Shown here: piece by piece, positions 42,860 through 53,547 of the stretch
Position numbering within the stretch: position 1 is the stretch's first letter
How the letters are laid out: every line of letters starts with the position of its first letter
From: Gonapodya prolifera JEL478
Taxonomy: Eukaryota > Monoblepharomycota > Monoblepharidomycetes > Monoblepharidales > Gonapodyaceae
NCBI GenBank assembly: GCA_001574975.1
Contig: KQ965735.1
Span: 386,204 to 450,203, forward strand
DNA length: 64,000 nucleotides
Direction of reading: 5' to 3'
Notes under the pieces: model-generated
What the model saw: only the letters and a program-made list of their open reading frames with translations
Database searches by the model: none
Told to the model about the DNA's origin: nothing
Program-made: the position numbers and the translations under genes

Positions 42860-45800
42860 CTATTTCGCCTTCTTCTTCCCCGCTGCTTTTGACCCATCGA
42901 AGTCTAACGCCCGTGTGCATACGTCCAAGTTCGAATCAACCTGTCGTTCGTACGCGCCAACCATTTTAAAGAGGTCAATTCGATGGGTGGAGTAGTCGTG
43001 GATCTGCTTCTGTCTGAAAAGGAAGGCTGACAAATTATGGGAAGGAAGCCGACCGTAATAAATGTGTGGAAACGGCACCTTTTTCTAGTTTGGGATATCA
43101 AAAGACTTTGGCAGAGGTCTCGAACTCGTTTCAAGCTTTGTTCTTGCGATCCCCGAAGAGATTCGAATTTGTAAACAATTCGCCGCTGTACGGACTTTGA
43201 CGATTTGCAGTTTCAATACTGTGAAGCATACCACGCCTGAATGGAAGAAATACCTTTCCCAAGTCTTCAAACACATGAGATATTTCAGTGTCAGTGTCGT
43301 GGACATCGTGTGCTGTTGATTCTGTCTGGACTTCACGAGGAACGGACTTAGTCCGACCTGCACTTGTGTGTAGCGCTTTCCCTTTTCCTACACCATCAGA
43401 TCTGGGGAGTTTTTTGGGGTTTCGCAAGTGTTGAGCATTTCCTTCATCATTCAATTCTTCTCCGATGGTGCCCTCGTCATCCTCATCAGGGAGCGCTGTT
43501 TTGACAAATCCAAGCTTGGCTAAAGTTGGTGCTTGCATTCGCGAACGGGATTCTTTTGTCGAGATTGGCTCTTCTACGAAGAAAGTGTACAAATTAAAAG
43601 CACTTTTAGTTTGAGAGGTTCTCACGCACCTTCTTCAAAGTCTGATGACACGTCCGAGGCTTTAATGTTCAGTGAGAATCTCGGCTTTTTTGTCTCTGAC
43701 TTCTGTACTGTGGGTATTTCTCCAAGAAGTTTGGTGATGAGCTTCTGTGCCGCCAGGTTCCCGCCATGTGTCTCCAGGCTTGGACTGATGTGAAGTGATG
43801 GATCCTTTCAAAGCAATGATTCCATCACTGGAAGATTTCATCTGCCAACTATTAAGTGTGCTCACATCTTCGTCATCATCGAGAGCATCCTTCTCAAGGA
43901 CCTGTTTTGACAGAACGAAGGGCCTCTTGGATTTATTAGCCAGTGGTATATTGTCCGTGTCCAAGACTTGTTTCCTCATTTTCTTGGCTGGTCGGTCCTT
44001 ATCCCTGTCTACGACTTCACTTTCGGATGGCTTTTTTGACCTCTTTGTTGGCGCGTCGTCACTATCCAGAGCACCGTCCATGGAAGACTTCTTCGAGTTC
44101 TTGAAAGACGGAACCTCATCCCCATCCAAGGTTTCGACATCATAAGGGGTCTTCTCTCCGCTGAGAAGATGCTGTAAGCTCCTCTATCATGATGTTATAT
44201 CGTCACATTTGGCGTTTGGGAAAGATGACACCGTCTCACCTTCAGCGATGTAGCTACTTGAGATTCCGAAAGCCGGACGTAAGATTTCAACAAAGTGGCA
44301 CCTCCTGAATCCGTAGGACTCAGAGTGTCGTCCAATGGCTTTCGAGTATCATGCCCGTCAGCAGTTATCAGGACCTGCTTTCGGGGTGCTTGTACTCTCA
44401 TTGTAGCTTCTTCAGTGAGGACAGTCTTTCGGGCAGACAGAAGGCTCCTGACTGTGGTTTCTGCAGTATTATCTGTGGCACTTGTCGGAACTGATGGCTC
44501 AGCTGAAGACGGCCTATGCAGCGGCAAGTCACTAAATAAAACGGTCCGCTGATCATTGCGATTCTTTTTAGAGCTGTCACCAAGATTTGTACGATGCACA
44601 CGTGGAAGGTCGTATGGGGAGTTTGCGGCTTCTTCACCGTTACCCCCCGCATCTTCGACTGACGGCGCAGCTCTATGAGTCTTCTGGGGAGGCTTTGTCC
44701 CGTAACCACCCTGCCGAACCCGCTGTTCGGATATTTGAGGACGTAGGTGACTGATTGTGTCCTCTTGATCAAGCTCGGCTGAACGTTTGACTTTGTCTCT
44801 CCTCCAAGAAGGTCTGTCTGAATCGCGATAGTTTACATCTCGCTTTTCAGGTACTGGCGGTGGAGCACTACTGTCGGCCCCTTCCTTGCGCGCATCTTCA
44901 GCACCCCTAGCAGACAAAGTAGCTTTTCGACCCTTGCGAGATGCCGTAACCTTATTATTGCTTGGCTGAGGAGCTCGGTTTTCTTCCACCTTAGAGGCCA
45001 TGCGACTCCTGTTCCAACGGACTCGCTGAGAGGGAACGTATTCAGAGGATTCTTTGCCACTATCTGAGCTGCTGGATGTCATTGACTCCAGTTGAGCGGT
45101 CGAATTTTTGCTTGAACGCCGTTTATTATCAGTGACTGTGCTTTTCTTTTGAAGTGGAACAGGTTTCGTCTTCAGTTTGTTCAATACAGGCGTCAGCTGT
45201 TGGTTTAATTTGAGGTATAAGAAAACGTACCTTGCGGATTTGTTCTTGCTCGGTGTCTTTCTCCAGACGTTTTGGTCGTTTTGGTGGAGGGACTGTTTTA
45301 CTCCGTGGCGCCGGTTTTTCTTCCACGTGGTCTTCATCAACTTCCACAATCTCATGTTTCCGTGGAGACCTTCTCGACTTGTGCTCTGAAGTCAACTCAT
45401 GTGAAATGTCACTCTTTTTATGTTTTTGCTTGGTGGAAGCTCTCCCCTTTGATTCCGGAACCTCACGAATTTTGTCAATGACGTCAAGCTGCTTCGCAGA
45501 TTTATCAACAACTTTGTCATGAGTGATTGGTGGAATCTCATATTCGAGCTCGTTTTGAATTTGATAGGCTTCCATTGTGTCTCTTCCTCCTCCAACTTTG
45601 TTGCTGTTTTGGGGGACTGATCCATCGATTGCATCAATCTTGACATTTTGGTATTTCTCTGCTCTCCTCTCTCCGTTCGAAACTATGATTTTGTTGTGAG
45701 TCGTGCTTGAAACATTTTTGACCGAAGCTGGCTCCACGGATCTACTTCGAGTTCTCTCAATGGGTGCTGGTTGCCAGTCTGGCTCTTGCGAGTCTGGTGG

Positions 45801-47637
45801 CGGAGCGGATCTCGATCGACCACTAGATTTCTGCTCATCTTGTCTCGTCCGCTCTTGGCTTGCTGCACTCGCAAGTGCGGCACGAGAAACCGATAACGGT
45901 ATTGAGGTCTTTCGAATGATCTGCAGGAGGCATTAATGGCTTTTCAACCATGCATATTACCAGATGGTACTAAAAAAGCACTTACAGAGGTGCGATACTT
46001 GATTACGTTCTGTACAAGTTGGCAGTCTCGAGCGTTATCAAACTCGAGCTCCACAGTTTCCCCGGCCGCGGGTTCTTTCGAGCCAGCTTTCTTGAGCTGT
46101 AGAAACATTGCTCGACGCTCATCTATAGATTCTTGTCAGCGTATTGTAAAAGAAGGTAATACTTGGGATGATCTTACTGTCTCCAACGATTTCAAGCTCA
46201 TGCCACGAATGAACTCGCTTCGTGTAGCTGAAGTCCCCCATTAAATCTTCTCCCGTGCTTCCAACCTTGCCCGCAAATCCAATTGTTTCTCGGTTCAAAT
46301 ACAGAATCAGTCGATCGGATCCGGCCGGTGGAACAAGACTGTCACTTTTGAATGTTATTGTCCTCATCTGAAGAACGAGTGGGCTGAAGGAATACAGTGG
46401 ATCATGCGACGTCATTGGGAACACAATATCGTCTCGCTCACCATTTCGAGAACCCATCGTTACCCTTTGTGATTTCTTGAATGACGTCACGCTTCGCGAC
46501 TTCAAAGTTTTTCCCGGCGTCCAGCATTTGGAAGCAGCGTCGAACCGCGTCCGAAAATCCCGCGGACGCCGGTGCGACCATGTTTAGGGCAAACTGGTGA
46601 CGGTCCTCCACTTGCTCCGGCTTCGGAGTGATGCGAAAAAGTATATCGACAGTATTGAAGAGCAGAGAGTAGTCACCGGAGTCCCTGGAAGTAATGAATC
46701 CCGTTGAATGCTGCACTGCGAGAGCACACGTTGAGACGAAGTTTCACCTCGCAAACGCCAGAAACTTGGGCACCCAATTCACGCAACCAGCAACAAGAGT
46801 TTTATTTGGTTTGCACCGACCCAACAGTTGTGACGTGAGTTCTGCCGCCTGAAAGAAACAACCATGAAGGTCAATTTCGATCTATGGAGATGTGTAGCTG
46901 TAAATACCTGGTTTCTCATAGTTAGAGGGACTGTTTTGTCCATGAAAGTCCGAATCAGTGTCCGAATGAGATAGTTCCCCACCAGGTCCTTTTCTGCACG
47001 GATGTTAGCTAAAACCGCACAAAAATAATGTCAAAAAACAATCTCACCAACTGTACGATCAAAAATTAGTCCCTAAAATGATTCGTCAATACGAGGGCGA
47101 ACCTCGCTCGTCACAACCAACCCACTTCAGCTATGTCCAACACCTCCGTTCCCAAAACTTCTCTCACATCCGGGGGTAAATCAAATTCGTCAGAACCTTC
47201 CTTGCTCTCAACACTCGTCCCGCATTCTAAAAGGTCGGACAGGATCCGACACGCTGAGTGGACCCCACCATCTCTGACCATATGACGAAGTTCGGCCTCG
47301 AGCCTCATATCGGCTACACTCTGCGTCTCACTCTGAAGAGTCTTGAGTTTCGTAATGAGAATTTGCCGGAAGTCCGAAGGTGGTGTTAGAGGGTCGGCAA
47401 ACAGTTCACAGCGGTGACGGGGTTCCATCCACCTCGAACTCACCTCAATGATGATAGATATGACCTTCCTCTCGGCCTGCCTGAGCTTCTCGTCTCTACA
47501 TCCAACGAAACTGTCGTGGGAATGGCAAACACGACTCGTACCACGAACACTCACGAAGAAGGGTCGGCAGCCTTGGAGGAAAGCTTCACAAGATTCGCTA
47601 GGACGGATTTAAGTCCAGTGGGGTGACGCGGTGCCAT
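42860..47637 (-). CDS. SYCP2: SYCP2-like meiotic chromosome axis protein
   Basis: Multi-exon gene from ATG at 47637 to the stop at 42862-42860. The N-terminal part is helical (ARM-like): HPTGLKSVLANLVKL, EKLRQAERKVISIIIEVSSRW, DYSLLFNTVDILFRITPK, GFSDAVRRCFQMLDAG. Then a beta-rich PH-like part follows: MRTITFKSDSLVPP, SDRLILYLNRETIGF, GETVELEFDNARDCQLVQNVI. After that comes a long charged, Ser/Lys-rich disordered region (46000-43600). The end is a short coiled coil (QIHDYSTHRIDLFKMVGAYERQVDS) and a Lys tail. This order (ARM-like, SLD/PH-like, disordered linker, C-terminal coiled coil) is that of SYCP2 and yeast Red1, which form the meiotic chromosome axis. Sequence similarity is weak, so the call rests mainly on architecture. 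Confidence 0.6.
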
Positions 47638-47797
47638 GCTTATTATGACAGATTGCGGGTGGAGGAAAACCGGTGACAACGTTTATTGTGCATGACCCAA
47701 AAATCTTCTTTCACTTAACCCCCAAGCAGCCATTTCCCCTCTACGCCCTCTAAGTACTATGCCCAGAGCACGGAGCCGTACGTATGTATTTCCACCA

Positions 47798-50190
47798 TCA
47801 TTTGTGCTCCGCCAAAAAAGTCTTGAGGTCAAACACGTCCGAGCCCTCTTTCTTCACCGCGACGCCTTTCTCCGTCACGATGGCCGTGACCAGCGACGCG
47901 GGGGTGACGTCAAACGCGGGGTTCCTAATCATCCAAAGCAGGCGCCAAACGAAACCAGGTCAGATGGGCCGGGAACCAGCATCGCATTCCAACACGATAC
48001 CCACCACACGCCAACCCCCTCCGCCGCGATCCTGATCAGGCACGTCATGACCTCGTCGGTGCCGTCATCCTCACTTCCTCCACCAACATGGCCGTTCCCC
48101 ACAACGGTCGACCCAGATCCACTGGGCGTCTCCTTGACACCATCGACGTCACCCTCCTCCCCGCTCTGACCATCCCCTTCCTCGTCCTCATCCTCGTCCT
48201 GCTCGACACCAAACACAGCAGCCTCGATCTCCTCCACGACCTGGTCCACGCGCGCCCCCAGCCGCTCCATCACGGACTGACCGCCCATTGAGGCCTCGAG
48301 CGGGGTCTCGTCCTCGTCAGCGTCGGCGTCGGGCTTGTCCTCGACCTCGCTCGCTTCGCCCTCTCCGTCTCCATCCGCATCCACGTCCGATGACCCCGCG
48401 CCTGTCGGCGCGGCCAACGTCCTGCTCCCGCTCCTTCGCCCAGCAATGTCCTCAACGCGCAAGGGGGCTCTAGGCTCCTTCACAGCCGCCTCGTCGTCCA
48501 CAACTTTGCCTCTTATCGTGACCACCTCGACTCCACTCCTTTCCTCAATCACGATCCCATCTCCCTTGGGCAGCGCCAGATCAATACTAGTGCTAGGCGC
48601 AGCGACAATAAACGGCACACCGTGGAACTTTGCCGCGATTGCGAGCTGGTACGTCCCGATCTTGTTCGCAGTGTCCCCGTTCACGGTTACGCGGTCCGCG
48701 CCCACAATCACTGCCGAGAGGGGCTGTGTGCGCATCAGGTGGGAAGCCATGCTGTCAGTTATGAGCGTCGCGGGGATGCCCTCGTGGACCAGTTCGTAGG
48801 CCGTCAGACGCGAGCCTTGGTTGTACGGGCTACGTGTGCAGGATATTTTAGGGGTCGTTGGGCGGAGGCAGGAGTGTTGAGGTTCGATGTCACGGAAAGA
48901 GAACCAGGTCAAAGTCGGAACCAGCACACTGAGCAGCGCAAACCACCCACCGCGTCTCAGTACAATACGCCCGCACAAGCTTCCCCGACGCCTGCAAATC
49001 GCGAATAATACCCAGAGCTGTTCCCTACCGACGCCAACAAGCACCGTTATCAACCATTGCACATAACCCCTTCCCAAAAACCTAAACCCACCCAGCCCGC
49101 GGTCGCCAAACTCCCCGTATTGCAGTGCGTCAACACCCTCACATCGCCCACCTTCCTCTCGCCAGCGCTCCGAAGCACAAAATCGGCACCAAACTTGCCA
49201 ATGGCCCTATTATCCGCCACGTCGTCCGCCATCATCTTCTCCGCCGCGTCCACGTAGGCCTTGAGTACTGCCAGGCCCTCCTGGGATCCTCCCGAGGGGT
49301 GGGATGCGGCGATAGAGTGAACAAGGGCGGTCAGTTTGGACGCGGCGTCGGTGAGGTTGACGGCTGTCGGGCGGGACGTTTTGAGGTACGCAAGCCGCGA
49401 CGTGACGTGCTCTGCGGCGAGGGCGGGCGTGAGCGTGGCCAAGGAAGGTGGAGCGGGGAGAGTGGTGTGCGCTAACGGGGTGGGTGGGGAGGAGAAGTAG
49501 CACGAGGTGATTTCGACGGCGAGGGAGAGCGCGCCGACGATGGCGATCGCGGGGGCACCACGGACCTGGTGGTGGTGTGTGCGTGCGTGTGGTGAGAGTA
49601 GTGTTGTGAGACTAATCACACGCCGCGACGCCATCCTCCACCACGCTCCACTCCCGCACACGACAACCCCATTGACGCCGGCACGGGGTACATGTCGGGG
49701 CACCATCTCCATCCTTCTCTTTGTCCACCACGGATCGCGCGTACCACACCGACCGCTCAAGTTTCATCTGTCATCCTCCACCGCGAGGTCCTCACCACAC
49801 CATCACCCGCCGCGTGCAATTCATATGACGTGTGTGCTACGTTCGCAACGCGGTGCGGGAGGTGAACAGGGGGGACTTGCAGTGATTTTCACCCCCCGCC
49901 GCACGTGGGGTCCACTCCACCTCCACCGCTCCCTCCCCCACCATCGAGCCTCCCGACCACCCTGCACCCCGCCCCGACGCACAAACGCACAAGCGCACCT
50001 TCATGGTCTTGATCACGGCATGCCCCGCGACAGAATCATCCACGTCCTCGTACACGGACTCCCAGGGCAGGAGCAGCTGGTTGAGGATCTCGAGCCGGCC
50101 GGGGCGGTACTTGATGGCTTCGAGGGTCGATTGGGGCGGGGCTGTGGGCGTGGAGGGCGCCGGAGTGGGCGCGGGGTTGGAGTCGGGCAT
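47798..50190 (-). CDS. MRI1: Methylthioribose-1-phosphate isomerase
   Basis: Exons begin at ATG 50190 (50190-49999), then 49565 down to the ATAGW join near 49080, a short exon [24 protein letters not shown] (about 49020-48955), a long exon from [13 protein letters not shown], and a last exon [20 protein letters not shown] ending at 47798. The motifs are those of the eIF2B-like isomerase family: [31 protein letters not shown] (catalytic Cys), DSMASHLM and [23 protein letters not shown] (catalytic Asp). The enzyme converts methylthioribose-1-phosphate to methylthioribulose-1-phosphate in the methionine salvage pathway. Unusually, about 130 residues of acidic low complexity are inserted between [14 protein letters not shown] and the [10 protein letters not shown] motif. 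The gene is divergent from BOLA2. Confidence 0.9.
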
Positions 50191-50694
50191 GGTTGGAGTT
50201 TGGGGGGAGCGAGGAGTGAAAAAGATGGGGGAAGAAGTTTAGCCGGAACGAGTTGTGGTGCAAGAACGGTGCTCTCCAATCCTCACATTCCTTCGTCTTC
50301 GTTCTTCGTCTGCCTCGCTCACAGCGCACATCTCGCCTGTCGCCATCAACTGCCGGTCAGTGGTGCACGAGGTTGCTCCACGTCTCCCAATATCTCCATC
50401 AACGTGCACTCGTAATCTTCACCTTCCTTTCACGAATTGTCATTCTTCTCCCCGTCCTCTTCTCCCTCTCCAACCCCGCATCTTACCTGCCAACGTCCGT
50501 AGCAGGTCAGTACTGCAAGTGATTGGTTACCAGTGATTCTCCAATCGGTATCATCCCCACCCCCTCTTCTTCACCTTTCCCACCAACTCCCAACTCCTTC
50601 GCCTGGCACCATCAAACACACACAATGAAGGCTCTCGCCATCATTTTCCAACAAGGCTTGTGGTATCTTACAAATACGGAAGTGAAGAGGAAGG
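50191..50694. promoter_or_regulatory. Divergent promoter region of MRI1 and BOLA2
   Basis: About 500 bases lie between the two divergent start codons. It is pyrimidine-rich on the plus strand with CT runs near 50280-50480, typical of fungal promoters and leaders. No conserved operator is identified and no other gene is seen. Confidence 0.45.
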
Positions 50695-51193
50695 ATGCCC
50701 GTAACGGAAGCGGACTTCGTGTCGACGCTCAAGGACAAGATCGGAGCCACTCATGTCGTGGGTGTTTTTCTTCCTCGTTGAGCCCTGCTCCTGTCGTATG
50801 GGTGTGGGTGCGGGTGTCGTATCCTGACCAACCGGTTTTACAATCACAAACAGGATGTGTCAGACACGTCAGGAGGGTGCGGGCAGTCGTTTGAGCTTGT
50901 GGTTGTGGCGGCGGCGTTTGAGGGCAAGACGGTGCTGCAGCGGCATAGGTGAGGGTCAAGGTCTCAAGTCTGGGGTCTGCTGCGTGTTTGGGACCAATGA
51001 ATGGCAACAACCGGCGCTGCAGACTCGTGAACGACGCATGCAAGGACCTGGTGTCGCAGGTGCACGCATTCAGCCAAAAGTGAGTGTGCTGTTTTGTGCA
51101 GCATTGTGTGTGTGGTTGGGGTCCGGTGCTTATGCAGCGTGTGCGTGCAGATGTCTTACACCCGCGCAGTTTGAAGCGACGCACAAGGCGTAG
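50695..51193 (+). CDS. BOLA2: BolA-like protein (BOLA2 type)
   Basis: Exons 50695-50757, 50854-50948, 51023-51079 and 51151-51193 give 85 residues in frame. The BolA signature is clear: [39 protein letters not shown] and then VHAFS. It has the short N-terminus and GCG loop of BOLA2/Fra2, the cytosolic form that pairs with a monothiol glutaredoxin to carry a Fe-S cluster and report iron status. Cys in the GCG loop and His in VHAFS are the usual ligands. No mitochondrial leader is seen, which supports the cytosolic form. It lies about 200 bases before the REV7 start, in the same direction. Confidence 0.9.
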
Positions 51194-51400
51194 TGGGTGA
51201 GAGTGGGGAGTGTGGGTGGGGACAGGGTTGTGAGCTGAATGGGAGGAGAGGGAAGATATACCATTGATGTATTTCGCATGACTGTGACCAGAGAGAGAAA
51301 GGAGAAGAGAGAGTAGGGGAATAGACAACGTAAGGAACTCAAGGAAGAAGGAGAGGTCAATGGAGGGGATGTCTGGCTGTGGTCTGCCTTGCGAAGACAC

Positions 51401-53096
51401 ATGGCATCCGGACCACACAGCACGAGTGCCAGCGACGTCGTGGGTGAGTGCACTCTGGCTGCAGCCACTCTCAACTGTCACTCACTGCCCACGCCGACCC
51501 CCGCTCTCCCGCTCGACCACGCGCAGACATCTTCCTGACGTTCCTGGAGGTGTCCACCCACGCGATCCTACACGCCCGCGCACTTTACCCGCAATCCGTC
51601 TTCACACGCAGACGCATCTGGCGCACCCCATGCGTGCAGGCGAGACACCCGGACCTGTGCGCGTACATCAGCAACTTCATCCGCGCGATTCGGGCAGATG
51701 TCGTCGCGGGGAGGGTCGCAAAGGTCTCCATTGTCGTGCTGTGGGTGCCAGAAGACGACGGCGGTGGAGGGGACAGCCAGGGGAGGGTGGATGGCAAGGG
51801 AAAGGGCAAGGGGAGTGGTGGTGGTGGTGGTGGTGGAACGGCCTCGGACCCCATGGACGTGGGAGGAGGAGGAGACTCGCCACAGTCAACACCTCAGGAA
51901 CGCGTACTAGAACGGTTTGATTTCGCCGTGGCGTCCCTTATTGCCTCTGCCAGGCCATCGCAGTACGTATCGTGGTGTGTGTTGGGGGGGTTGGTACAAC
52001 GGAGGCTGCAGGCAGAAGTTGCGAAGGCGAGGCCTGGAGAACAAAGCACGAAAGGTCAAAGCGTTTTTCGGTGTCGAATTGCTCAACCGGTTGATGTAGA
52101 TTTAAGAGGCATCTTCCTCCCCCACACGCCAGAACACCCTCGGTCCTCCTCGACACCGCCGAATCGCACCTCCAGTCTCTTCTCGCCCGCCTCGCCACCT
52201 GCGATAAGCGCCTGTCACCGCTGCCCCAAGGGTGCACCTGGGGGTTTTTGGTCGAGACTACGGAGGATGAGGGAGGGGGGGTGGGGCAGGAGGTGCGTCT
52301 TGACTTCGTTGGGGGAGGAGAGGGTGGGGTCGGGTGGGGTCGGCGTGGAGGGGACTTCTATTGGGCGGTGGTTGTGGTCAAGAGGGAAGGGGGGAATTGG
52401 GTCGCTGGGGATGACATGGTGAAGGGTGTGCAGGTTGAGAAGGTGTGAGGGGATGTTAACGCTTCCTCATGTCACTCCGAGAAGCGCTTGCGCGAAAAAG
52501 TCTTCCCAGGAGGAGGGCTCATTTAACCGGATACTGTCTCACACCCAACCTCACTCAGCCGCACGCGTGGGTCCCCGCGCTTCCCTCCGAGCACGACCTT
52601 CCCGAAGGCTTCATCGCGCTGAGCAAGAATGTAGGAGTGGGGACGGGGTTTGATGTGAGTATTTTTGGGGGGAGCGGGGGGATGGGGGAAAGGGCCGGGA
52701 GTGGGGAGTATTACAGTGGGAAACTGTGCGGGACAAAGGAACGGATGTGATCAATCTCAAGGAACGGATGGCGACACCATGAAGACTCGGCGCTTACACC
52801 ACTTCCAACGCGTGCCAAGACAGAAGCTTCATTTTGGGAAGCGACGTACCCCACAGACGTACTCGTGCGCGTGTTCTCGCAACACCGTCAGTCACTTCGT
52901 TATTGGCGTCAGGAGAGGACCGATGCTGGTCGTTGTCTTTCCTTTCATCGTCACGTAGAGTTCTATCACACGGCCCACTCCACCATTCCCCCCCCCTGCC
53001 TTCTATCCCCAGGTCAGTTTCGTCGTGTACGAGAGCGCCGAGAAAGAAGCCCTTGTCAAGCGCGTGGGGAGCGCCGCCGCTGGTGTGAGCAAGTGA
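51401..53096 (+). CDS. REV7: REV7/MAD2L2 HORMA-domain protein
   Basis: Exons 51401-51443, 51527-51962, 52133-52442, 52559-52654 and 53013-53096 join in frame (phases 1, 2, 0, 0) to give 322 residues. The HORMA core follows MAD2L2: DIFLTFLEVSTHAILHARALYP, HPDLCAYISNFIRAIRADV, VAKVSIVVLWVPE, ERFDFAVASLI, SVLLDTAESHLQSLLARLATCDKRL, GCTWGFLVET, then the seatbelt part HAWVPALPSEHDLP and DVSFVVYESAEKEAL. REV7 bridges REV1 and REV3 in polymerase zeta for translesion synthesis. Human REV7 has 211 residues. The extra length is a Gly/Lys-rich loop (about residues 82-130) with a run of seven Gly, and a longer hairpin after GFLVETTED. Confidence 0.9.
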
Positions 53097-53547
53097 CCTC
53101 GACGGCGGGCGTTGGCGATGTGTGGGTGTATCCGTGGACTTGAGGGGGTGGCGAGGTGTTGGGAGGTGGAGTAGGGTGTGCCATTGACGGGGCGTAATTG
53201 ACTTGGGGGACACATGTTGGAGATTTTGATTTTTTGGGCTTGGCTTTCGGTGGACGTTGAGAGGCATTTTTTGTTGTTTTGTTAGTTGGTATTGTGATGT
53301 GCAATTGCGTGATTCTTGAAATGAAGTGGTACCACACGGTGAATCAAGCCAAGTACACTTGTGGGCCTTCCAATAGCTGATGCAAAATCAAAATGCGGAA
53401 AATCCCCAGGAGGGAAGGACTTGGCGCCGCTCGCTCGAGGTGAGTGAATCACCTGGCTTGTGCGTTCGGCACTTGCACCACATTTTTGGCGCTCCCATTT
53501 CGTTGTCCCCGTTTCCCTCCCTTTAACTCACCAAACCTCACATACCG
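53097..53547. other. Intergenic region, no gene seen
   Basis: G/T-rich 3' flank of REV7, then a pyrimidine-rich promoter of the RPRD1-type gene. Confidence 0.4.

Noticed and set aside
48622-49008. 128-codon plus-strand frame opposite MRI1
   Set aside because: Antisense shadow of a clearly identified gene.
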